Shown here: positions 24,509 to 30,071 of the stretch, in pieces
Numbering within the stretch: position 1 is the stretch's first letter
Layout of the letters: each line of letters starts with the position of its first letter
DNA from: a virus
DNA: 30,071 bases
IMG/VR virus record: IMGVR_UViG_3300042528_000294
Coordinates: 1-30,071 of that record
Strand: one strand, 5' to 3'
Notes under the pieces: model-generated
Told to the model about the DNA's origin: nothing
The model's input: only the letters and a program-made list of their open reading frames with translations
Databases searched by the model: none
Translations under genes and position numbers: made by a program

Positions 24509-24799
24509 TCAGGCGGTGGTATCCAGGGTCCAACCCTTGCCAGTGGCAACGGCTTTCTCTCCAGTGGTAACAGTGGCGTTGCCAGTGGTGCCGCTGATGT
24601 CCAGGGTTTGAGTCCCGGTCACAGTGGGCAGACCAGCAAACAGTTCCACCAGATTGGTGCGGGTGAAAGCAGCAGGGATCACATAGATGCTGCCGCTGGC
24701 AAGGCCAGCATCGTAGGCAACGCGGAGGGCGGTGATGACCTCTTCAACGGCAGTAGTGACCTGACGGCCAATGACGTTGCGATCAGTTTTGAAAGGCAT
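24509..24799 (-). CDS. Small virion-type protein, 96 aa, function unknown
   Basis: Start chosen at ATG 24799 (MPFKTDRNVIGRQVTTAVEEVITALRVA). A GTG at 24826 would add nine residues, but it lies in the inverted repeat of the divergent region. The N-terminal half looks like a helix. The C-terminal half, 'TLDISGTTGNATVTTGEKAVATGKGWTLDTTA', resembles the end of BspA-like or leucine-rich phage repeats, which often finish in 'A-x-A-K-G-W-T-V'. It is the first minus-strand gene after the plus-strand island and is followed by a strong terminator, so it may be an abundantly made single product. Its place ahead of the capsid gene could suit a head decoration protein. I do not recognise the family with certainty. 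Confidence 0.7.
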   Translation of the reverse strand: MPFKTDRNVIGRQVTTAVEEVITALRVAYDAGLASGSIYVIPAAFTRTNLVELFAGLPTVTGTQTLDISGTTGNATVTTGEKAVATGKGWTLDTTA

Positions 24800-24817
24800 G
24801 GCGAGTGAGGGTGAGCG

Positions 24818-24885
24818 CTCTGACACATGCTAAGTACCCAGGGAAGAATTAGTCTTTACGAGATTCAAGCAAAACCGTGTCAGAG
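24818..24885. repeat. 9-bp inverted repeat bracketing the divergent intergenic region
   Basis: CTCTGACAC at 24818-24826 and its reverse complement GTGTCAGAG at 24877-24885 flank the 50-nt space between the minus-strand 96-aa gene and the plus-strand 63-aa gene. Each arm carries a GTG followed by TCA-GAG, so both strands would begin M-S-E-R if the GTG codons were used. Could be an operator shared by divergent promoters. Confidence 0.5.
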
Positions 24886-25068
24886 AGAAGAACCTGGGAC
24901 TCTCCAGTACGACAACCATGGAATCCCATCATTCATCATTTGCTAAAAGCGGTCGATACGCATAATCAGCTTTATTTCCGCACCGGAGATCTGTGGCATT
25001 TGCAAAAAGCGAGAGAAGCGAGGCTTTATGTAATAGAGCTTAAGGATTGGATAAAAAAACAGGAGTAG
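24877..25068 (+). CDS. Short conserved phage protein, 63 aa
   Basis: GTG start, then MSERRTWDSPVRQPWNPIIHHLLKAVDTHNQL, 'YFRTGDLWHLQKAREARLYVIELKDWIKKQE'. It is helical with many Trp/His/Leu. I recall similar short proteins (W-N-P/K-x-I...L-L-K-A-V-D-x-H...W-H-x-x-K-A-x-x-L-R-x-Y-V-x-E-L-K) in marine phages, always without known function. It is the first gene of the plus-strand island. No ATG is available near the 5' end, so GTG is used. Function unknown. Confidence 0.65.
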   Translation: MSERRTWDSPVRQPWNPIIHHLLKAVDTHNQLYFRTGDLWHLQKAREARLYVIELKDWIKKQE

Positions 25069-25130
25069 AAAGCAATAAAAAACAAGATAACGGGAGCTAT
25101 GTCTTTTTGTATTAATTGTCCCTTAAATTC

Positions 25131-25159
25131 TTGACATCACTACAGTGCCTGTGTAAGCC
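25131..25159 (+). promoter_or_regulatory. Candidate promoter before the metallophosphoesterase gene
   Basis: A perfect -35-like TTGACA at 25131-25136 is followed after 17 nt by TAAGCC preceded by TG, a weak -10. It lies 13 nt before the ATG at 25172, so any transcript would have almost no leader. A small inverted repeat ACAG-TGC-CTGT sits in the spacer (25142-25152). The rest of the 103-nt gap shows an AT-rich stretch and nothing else. Confidence 0.35.
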
Positions 25160-25171
25160 GCTACCAACGGC

Positions 25172-26026
25172 ATGGCGATCACCACTAAGCGGCTGTCGCC
25201 AGAGCTAATAGAGGTACGCATCCCATATACAAGCGTCAAGGACGAAGCGGTATTCCTCTTGGCGTCTGACATTCATCTAGATAATCCAAAGTGCAGCAGG
25301 AAATTATTTTTTCAGCATCTTGATGAATGTAGAGCGCTGGGCGGACATGCACTTATGTTTGGCGATGTGCTCTGCTTGATGCAGGGCAAAAAAGACAGAA
25401 GAGGCAGCAAGGGTGATATTAGGCCAGAGCACCTAGGCGGAAACTACTTTGATCTCGTATTCCGTGAGTCGGCTGATCTACTAAAGCCATATGGCGACAT
25501 GATCATAATGATGGGAGACGGCAATCATGAAACAGCAGTTTTAAGCAATCAAGAGATTGACCCACTTGAAAACGTAGTTCGGTTAATGCGTAACGATGGC
25601 GCAATTACCGAGCACATGGGATACCAAGGATTTATTCGATTTGTTTTTTATCGCAAAGATAGCGAGGGAGTAAGAAGGTCAACTTTGTTTTTTCATCATG
25701 GCGCTTGGGGTGGAATCATCACAAAGGGAACAATGGGCGGTGGCCGCTACGCATCAATTGCACCCGATGCTGATGTAATCGTCAACGGACACAATCACGA
25801 AAGAAGCATTGTTGCGCATCCCTGCTATCGAATCTCGGAAAACGGCAAAGCATGGGTCGAGCAACGTTGGCATCTACAAACAGGAACCTATAAGCAGGAA
25901 TTTGGTGGAACTGGTGGATGGGCAGTGGAGAGAATAGTTATGCCCAAGTCACTCGGCGGCATTTGGTTGACACTGCGCCCAAGAGCCAGGGGCGGTGTCG
26001 ATGTCACTTGCAAGCCAACGCTATGA
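25172..26026 (+). CDS. Calcineurin-like metallophosphoesterase, 284 aa
   Basis: The metal-binding motifs of the superfamily appear in order: D33-I-H35 ('ASDIHLD'), G64-D65 ('MFGDVL'), G117-N118-H119-E120, H175/H176 ('LFFHHGAWGG') and G206-H207-N208-H209. All the ligands expected for a two-metal phosphoesterase are present, so it is probably active on phosphodiesters or phosphomonoesters. The substrate cannot be told. Phage members have been suggested to act on nucleotides, RNA ends or DNA. No signal peptide, so cytoplasmic. The stop overlaps the next ATG as ATGA. It is on the opposite strand to the structural genes and grouped with an HNH nuclease, which suggests nucleic-acid processing and not virion structure. 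Confidence 0.9.
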   Translation: MAITTKRLSPELIEVRIPYTSVKDEAVFLLASDIHLDNPKCSRKLFFQHLDECRALGGHALMFGDVLCLMQGKKDRRGSKGDIRPEHLGGNYFDLVFRESADLLKPYGDMIIMMGDGNHETAVLSNQEIDPLENVVRLMRNDGAITEHMGYQGFIRFVFYRKDSEGVRRSTLFFHHGAWGGIITKGTMGGGRYASIAPDADVIVNGHNHERSIVAHPCYRISENGKAWVEQRWHLQTGTYKQEFGGTGGWAVERIVMPKSLGGIWLTLRPRARGGVDVTCKPTL

Positions 26027-26205
26027 AACAGTACATCTTGGAACTTGAATACACAATCATCGTGGAAAGCCAGGATGAAGATCCACAGGAAGTATCAGAC
26101 AACTTTGTGGCGCGACTCACTGAGTTAGCGCCATCCAACGATCACATCCTGGGCCTTTCGGTTCAGGTGCTACCCATCCCTGAGTTGCGTGGATCACTCG
26201 ATTGA
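26023..26205 (+). CDS. Small protein of unknown function, 60 aa
   Basis: Start chosen at ATG 26023, which overlaps the metallophosphoesterase stop as ATGA; a longer open frame upstream lies inside that gene and is ignored. The protein reads MKQYILELEYTIIVESQDED, then 'VSDNFVARLTELAPSNDHI' and 'LSVQVLPIPELRGSLD'. A strand-helix-strand pattern is likely. It overlaps the start of the HNH gene by 17 nt, so all three plus-strand genes here form one operon. I do not recognise a family. It may be a small partner of one of the two enzymes. Confidence 0.65.
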   Translation: MKQYILELEYTIIVESQDEDPQEVSDNFVARLTELAPSNDHILGLSVQVLPIPELRGSLD

Positions 26206-26500
26206 TGGCTCAAACCTCATCCACAAGCGCAATGCAAAACAAAAATTCAGACAGGAGATCTTTGAGGCTTGGAAGCACGAGTGCGCTTATTGCGGCATCT
26301 CGGCAGACACGCTAGATCACGTCAAGCCACGTCACAAGGGTGGTATAACAAATACCGAAAACCTAGTGCCTGCGTGCAAAAACTGCAATCGCAGAAAAGG
26401 TAGCGAAGAATGGAGGGAATGGTTTAACAAGCAGAACTCATGGAACGAGGACAGGGAATCAAGAATCGCTAAATGGCTGCTGCAGACAAAATTAAATTAA
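26189..26500 (+). CDS. HNH endonuclease, 103 aa
   Basis: 'CAYC' (C32, C35), 'LDHVKPRHKGG' (D43-H44), 'NLVPACKNCNRRKG' (N58, C63, C66, N67). This is the complete HNH beta-beta-alpha-metal fold with a structural zinc site from two CxxC pairs. Start is GTG at 26189; the nearby ATG at 26205 is in another frame. HNH proteins of this size near a terminase gene are known to help DNA packaging nicking or cutting in several phages; others are free-standing homing nucleases. Here it is on the opposite strand from the terminase and ends exactly next to the stop of the minus-strand 93-aa gene. Either role is possible. Confidence 0.9.
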   Translation: MDHSIDGSNLIHKRNAKQKFRQEIFEAWKHECAYCGISADTLDHVKPRHKGGITNTENLVPACKNCNRRKGSEEWREWFNKQNSWNEDRESRIAKWLLQTKLN

Positions 26501-26782
26501 CTACCACTTAACTTTATCCGCCCAATAGGCTGCACTTAATTTTCCTTTTGCAATATTTTCTGCATGTCTCGCCTTAAAAGAGCGACGACGTGCTTTTTCT
26601 TTCTCTGTGTCAGGGCTGCTGCCAGCACCACTTACGCCCTGCTGCCCGAAACGAATCAACTTAACCTTGTCGCCTTCTTTTGCAACAACAACGTGCGACT
26701 TAGTTGGATGATTGGGAGTGCGCTTCGGTTTGTTGTATCCAGAAACACCAGCTCTTTCAAGACGAGGATCCTTCTTTTTCAT
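26501..26782 (-). CDS. Small conserved basic phage protein (DUF6321-like), 93 aa
   Basis: MKKKDPRLERAGVSGYNKPK, 'RTPNHPTKSHVVVAKEGDK', 'VKLIRFGQQGVSGAGSS', and 'SFKARHAENIAKGKLSAAYWADKVKW'. This is a distinctive family seen across many phages and annotated as a domain of unknown function (I believe DUF6321). The strong conservation of K-P-K-R-T-P...K-S-H-V-V...L-I-R-F-G-Q-Q-G and of the C-terminal S-A-A-Y-W-x-x-K-x-K-W suggests a nucleic-acid-related or head-associated role. It is downstream of the scaffold terminator and meets the HNH gene stop-to-stop with no gap. Function unknown. Confidence 0.75.
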   Translation of the reverse strand: MKKKDPRLERAGVSGYNKPKRTPNHPTKSHVVVAKEGDKVKLIRFGQQGVSGAGSSPDTEKEKARRRSFKARHAENIAKGKLSAAYWADKVKW

Positions 26783-26812
26783 TGCTTTAAGAGAGGCATA
26801 AAATCAGAATAG

Positions 26813-26848
26813 CAATAAAAAACCTCCTGAAGCACGCAGCTCAGGAGG
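26813..26848 (-). terminator. Intrinsic terminator after the scaffold gene
   Basis: Minus-strand CCTCCTGA ... TCAGGAGG, a perfect 8-bp stem with a 10-nt loop, followed by TTTTTTATTG. It lies 27 nt after the scaffold stop and blocks read-through into the 93-aa gene and the opposite-strand island. The 91-nt gap holds little else. Confidence 0.9.
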
Positions 26849-26874
26849 CCCGTCCGTCATCATCCGACAACAGG

Positions 26875-27717
26875 TTACATCGCCTGCAGCGCTCGGCCAA
26901 GCACCGGATCAAGTTTTCCAGCAAGACGTGCTTCGTTCATCAGGCGCTTTGCCTTGTCGGGATCCTTCTGCATCATCTCAGCGGCCTTGGTGGCATTCAC
27001 GCTGTCCTTGCTGAAGGGGTTGTTGGAGTAGGTCGAAGTCGCAGCGCGAGCAGTCGTCATCCCCGACCCAGTTGCACCGCTACCGGCGAAGTAAACAGCA
27101 AACTCTTCGTCATCACGCAGTTTTGTAACGGCGTCACGCAAAGAAACCGGATCATCCTCCGAACCAAACACAACTGTGCTTTCGTCATCAAGAAGACGAA
27201 ACTTCTCCTTCATCAACTTATAAAGATGAGAAGGACGACGGCACTCAGCTTTTGAAAGCTCGTCGGTCACAAAACGCTCAAGCTTGCTTTCACGACGCTT
27301 CTCGCGTTCTTGATTGCGCTCTTGCTCAAGCTGCTCATTCGTTTTGCGAAGATCGCTCAACTCTTTACGCAACGAAGCAAACTGCGCCTTCACCGCTTCG
27401 TTCATCGCATCAGAGGGCACTTGACCCTGCTGGGGCTGAACAGCTTGCTGTGCGGAAGACTCTTCTTCACCTGACCTAGCGGGCTTCAGGCCAGCAATGC
27501 GCTCGGCAAGAGCGTCCTCGTCAAGCTCATCGGTCAGCTCGATACCCGCAACTTTCAAGAAAGTATCGACGGTTTTCTTTTTCTTGAGATCCTTGAGCAA
27601 TCCTTGATTTGTAGCTTTTAACTTGGTGCTTTCACTTTCAAGTGCGTCTGCCTTCTTTTGAAGAGCTTGCACAAGCGCGAGAGCGTCTTCAAGAGTTTCC
27701 GGGGTGTGTTCGGTCAC
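26875..27717 (-). CDS. Scaffold / head assembly protein, 280 aa
   Basis: GTG start at 27717. Residues 1-50 'ALALVQALQKKADALESEST' form a coiled coil, then an acidic linker 'ELTDELDEDALAERIAGLKP' and a Gln/Pro/Ser-rich stretch. A second long coiled coil lies at about 115-160 ('LRKELSDLRKTNEQLEQERN'). The C-terminus is basic/helical 'MMQKDPDKAKRLMNEARLAGKL'. Long charged coiled coils with disordered links, encoded between portal and capsid genes, are characteristic of scaffolding proteins that guide capsid assembly and leave before packaging. No protease motif is seen. The gene lies 21 nt after the portal stop and has its own terminator, consistent with its own expression level. Confidence 0.82.
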   Translation of the reverse strand: MTEHTPETLEDALALVQALQKKADALESESTKLKATNQGLLKDLKKKKTVDTFLKVAGIELTDELDEDALAERIAGLKPARSGEEESSAQQAVQPQQGQVPSDAMNEAVKAQFASLRKELSDLRKTNEQLEQERNQEREKRRESKLERFVTDELSKAECRRPSHLYKLMKEKFRLLDDESTVVFGSEDDPVSLRDAVTKLRDDEEFAVYFAGSGATGSGMTTARAATSTYSNNPFSKDSVNATKAAEMMQKDPDKAKRLMNEARLAGKLDPVLGRALQAM

Positions 27718-27738
27718 GCAAAGTCGTGTCTTGACTCG

Positions 27739-29460
27739 TTAAATAGTAGCACCGTCTGCCTCGTTTAGCTCAACAGAAGCCTCCAGCGCCTCAAGGTCAC
27801 GGCCTTCGCTCATCGGGGACGTGTTATCAACTGGGATCTGCCCACGATTTGCAACCTGCGCCCCCGCACCAACGCCAAGCTGGCGAGCGGTTTCCGTGCC
27901 CGTCAGACCCATATCAGCAAGAAGATCCTTAACCGCAAAATCAGGTAGCCCTTCAAACATCTCGCCCGCTTCAAGCATTCGCAGGAACATTTCAATAGTA
28001 ATGGCGTTGCTGTCCTTAAACAAAGAACTGAGCGCCATGACTTGCTGAGAATGCAGCTTAACGGGGATGAAGTTCTTGCTAATCGTTACGCGCACTTCAG
28101 GAATTTGACGATAGGCGGACGCATAAAGCAATGCTCGATTGATCGCGTCCTCAAGGCTCTGCACCAGCACAGCGAGCTGCGAATCACTCTGAGAGCGGTC
28201 CAGGAGCTTCGCAAAGCCGCTTTCCGCCTGCGTCTTGCCCGTTGTCATGGCAACTGCCGCAAGGCGCTCCATGGCCTGCTCAATGCGCCTCAGATTCTCC
28301 AGCGTGACCGATGCGCCCTCCATGGAGGCACTCATCAGATCGAACTTGGCATCAGGGTTCTGCGAGAACAAGGCACGACCGGCACCCGCCTTGATCTCAT
28401 CGTCGGGACGCACGCCCGTACCGGTCAGAATCGGCGATGAAGTGAGGTGGATGGTTTCTGCAAGGTCAGCAGAGATGCTCCAATGATTCAAGTTAAGACG
28501 TGCAATATCAAAAAGTAGGGGGCGGGCACGGAAAAATGCTTCTTTCTTGCCACCAAAAACGGGCACAAACGGAATAAACGGGATCGAAAGATACGTTGTA
28601 TCTTCAAGCGTGTACTTATCTACGTCGCCAGGCGTGTTTATTTTTGCGTACAGGCGGCAACGAACACGTTGTGTTGAGGTCGTGGCTTCAGGCTGATCAG
28701 ATAGCTCAGAAACGCTGTTATCTGCAAGATTCTGAATATCATAAACACGCACTGCAGGAATAACTTCCTCAAAAAATTCGTTCTGCTCACTTTGGCGACG
28801 GATCTCGGTCTTAACTCGCAAGTAGGTCGGGAATGCGCCGAATATATTCTGCGCCCCTACTTGTGCGTTAAATACGTCATAGCGACATTCAAGCACTTGC
28901 TCCATGCGCATTAGCACAAAGTAAGGGCGTGGATTAAGCAGACGCTCCTCAGCGGCGCTCAGATCCGGCGGAAGCTTGGGGTACTCCACCCAAATTGCCG
29001 ACACACCACCATCCAGCGCCTCCGTAAAGGCTTCCTTGGCGAAGGACAGCATCGAGTGACCCTCTAAGTCAACATCCTCAAAAAAATTGCCCCACTCGCT
29101 AGGGATTGTTTCAGGGGTGCCAACACCCTTGCGCAGCGCTGTCCCGCAAACAAGATCTCTCAGATGACAGTAATAATTTTGAAAACTACTTTGCGCACGA
29201 GTTTTGCGAACTTCATAGCTCTTCTGCTCTTCTAGATAATCCTGGGGGATATATTCGTCTGATGCCTCACAAAGGTAGAACTCAGGCAGCGTGCAAAAAC
29301 GAATCGGCGCAAGCCGTGAAAATTGCTCAGCCTGTTCCAGGGCGTAGGCGTCAACCCCTACAACCTCTTCAAACGCCTGCTCATACTCAGGGAAGCGACG
29401 CTCAAAAGGCAACGTCAGGTTGTCACTCGTTGGAACAAGCGAGTTGGGGACGATTGCCAC
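27739..29460 (-). CDS. Portal protein (DUF4055-like), 573 aa
   Basis: GTG start at 29460. The central block 'ARLNLNHWSISADLAETIHLTSSPILTGTG' is characteristic of DUF4055-type portals, and the helical C-terminal half with 'LDRSQSDSQLAVLVQSLEDAINRALLYAS' fits the stem-wing part of portals. N-terminal 'EYEQAFEEVVGVDAYALEQ' and 'YCHLRDLVCGTALRKG' match the start of the family. It would form the dodecameric ring through which DNA is packaged and ejected. It follows the terminase and precedes the scaffold, the normal order. The last 30 residues (ASVELNEADGATI) are acidic and probably disordered. Confidence 0.88.
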   Translation of the reverse strand: MAIVPNSLVPTSDNLTLPFERRFPEYEQAFEEVVGVDAYALEQAEQFSRLAPIRFCTLPEFYLCEASDEYIPQDYLEEQKSYEVRKTRAQSSFQNYYCHLRDLVCGTALRKGVGTPETIPSEWGNFFEDVDLEGHSMLSFAKEAFTEALDGGVSAIWVEYPKLPPDLSAAEERLLNPRPYFVLMRMEQVLECRYDVFNAQVGAQNIFGAFPTYLRVKTEIRRQSEQNEFFEEVIPAVRVYDIQNLADNSVSELSDQPEATTSTQRVRCRLYAKINTPGDVDKYTLEDTTYLSIPFIPFVPVFGGKKEAFFRARPLLFDIARLNLNHWSISADLAETIHLTSSPILTGTGVRPDDEIKAGAGRALFSQNPDAKFDLMSASMEGASVTLENLRRIEQAMERLAAVAMTTGKTQAESGFAKLLDRSQSDSQLAVLVQSLEDAINRALLYASAYRQIPEVRVTISKNFIPVKLHSQQVMALSSLFKDSNAITIEMFLRMLEAGEMFEGLPDFAVKDLLADMGLTGTETARQLGVGAGAQVANRGQIPVDNTSPMSEGRDLEALEASVELNEADGATI

Positions 29461-29503
29461 TGCTTTTTATGACTGCGATACAAGCAGTGTAGCCCTTGTG
29501 TCT

Positions 29504-30071
29504 TCAGCGCCAACGCGGACGACTGAAGTGAGCGGTTGCACGCGGCATCGTATGCCAAATCAAATAACGCAAAGCGTCACCTGCGTGAGAAAGATCATGC
29601 TTTCCGCCCTTCATTGGGCGATAACTTTCATCGTAGCCCCAGTTCTCAAGACTTTGCAAGGTCTCTGGACATGCCGTTGGATTCACAAGAACAGAACAGG
29701 CGTGAATATGAAGATTGGTGTGAGCAATTGTTTCCGCAACTGGTGGATTGCGGCGTTCTGCAACAACTTTGATGCCCGCATTACGCAAAATGTCGTGATC
29801 ACTCTCTGTTGCACTCGTGCTTGCATGGCTGCCGCTGGCATCCGGGTGGCATGTCACCATCCCATTCGCAAGCTGCCTGGGGAAGCGCTTCTTGACGTGC
29901 TCAACAAGATCAAAGGTCGTGCGACACATGTACTCCTCAAAGACGTGAACCGCCTGCCCAGTCGGCGAAGGACGAACAACGGCGTAACAGGACATGCTGT
30001 TGCCGATATTGAAGTCGGCGCCAAAAACAATTCTTTCATGAGGCTCTGGATGGAAAACGCTCGTGCAATGC
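29504..30071 (-). CDS. terL: Terminase large subunit, C-terminal nuclease part (5' end outside window)
   Basis: About 188 codons are visible, open to the right edge. 'VFGADFNIGNSMSC' carries the first acidic residue of the RNase-H-like nuclease, 'CHPDASGSHASTSATESDHDILRNAG' the second, and 'KHDLSHAGDALRYLIWHTM' the third. This D...D...D set and order are typical of the headful/cos nuclease domain of large terminases. The ATPase half lies outside the window. An internal ATG at 29995 is not the true start, because the conserved GADFN block lies upstream of it in the same frame. Ends 43 nt before the portal start. The subunit cuts concatemeric DNA and drives it into the head through the portal. 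Confidence 0.92.
   Translation of the reverse strand, partial: HCTSVFHPEPHERIVFGADFNIGNSMSCYAVVRPSPTGQAVHVFEEYMCRTTFDLVEHVKKRFPRQLANGMVTCHPDASGSHASTSATESDHDILRNAGIKVVAERRNPPVAETIAHTNLHIHACSVLVNPTACPETLQSLENWGYDESYRPMKGGKHDLSHAGDALRYLIWHTMPRATAHFSRPRWR

Overview
The window is a late structural module of a long-tailed (siphovirus-type) tailed phage. Nearly everything is on the minus strand and runs from high to low coordinates: large terminase (cut by the right edge), portal, scaffold, major capsid protein, head-tail connectors, tail terminator, major tail tube, G/GT-type tail assembly chaperones, a very large tape measure, lambda gpL/gpK/gpI-J-like tail-tip genes, and then distal tail and fibre genes (the last cut by the left edge). 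I see no lysogeny genes, tRNAs, CRISPR arrays or insertion sequences. Several proteins look to me like families common in marine and freshwater cyanophages: the beta-helix fibre with its CGYTPxRPFKTINRA block, the 439-aa protein with DAFGRLRxSxPxTLFDS, and the short WNPIIHHLLKAVD protein. Many genes lack a clear Shine-Dalgarno sequence and several start with GTG. A picocyanobacterial host is therefore my best inference, made from memory of families and not from a search.

Layout, in minus-strand order. 30071-26500: terminase, portal, scaffold, a strong terminator, and a small conserved basic protein. 26500-24877: an opposite-strand (plus) island with four genes, namely a short hypothetical, a metallophosphoesterase, a 60-aa protein and an HNH nuclease. 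It splits the head operon. 24826-22899: a small structural-type protein, a terminator, a lysine-rich DUF6496-like protein, a 150-nt structured leader, the capsid protein, a terminator, and a 55-aa protein. 22879-20822: four connector/neck/tail-terminator genes packed end to end. 20763-17967: tail tube, terminator, 439-aa virion protein, chaperone G with its out-of-frame T extension, terminator. 17902-5713: tape measure (2570 aa), gpL-like, NlpC-like and gpI/gpJ-like genes, overlapping or nearly so. 5713-1: a small tail protein, two extra tail-tube-like proteins, the beta-helix fibre, a 119-aa protein and a glycine-rich tip protein.

The most interesting signals are these. (1) The leader in front of the capsid gene can fold into abutting hairpins closed by a long-range stem that would bury the capsid ribosome binding site, with a mutually exclusive hairpin that would free it. 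(2) Three terminators share the design GCCCCNC-UUCG-GNGGGGC with one covarying pair; one lies directly after the capsid gene and one directly after the tail-tube gene. (3) There are three tail-tube-fold paralogues, two of which also appear to share an extra inserted domain. (4) The tail chaperone frameshift must be +1 (or -2), not the usual -1. (5) The NlpC-like protein lacks the histidines of the family, and a peptidase-M15-like motif sits inside the tape measure.
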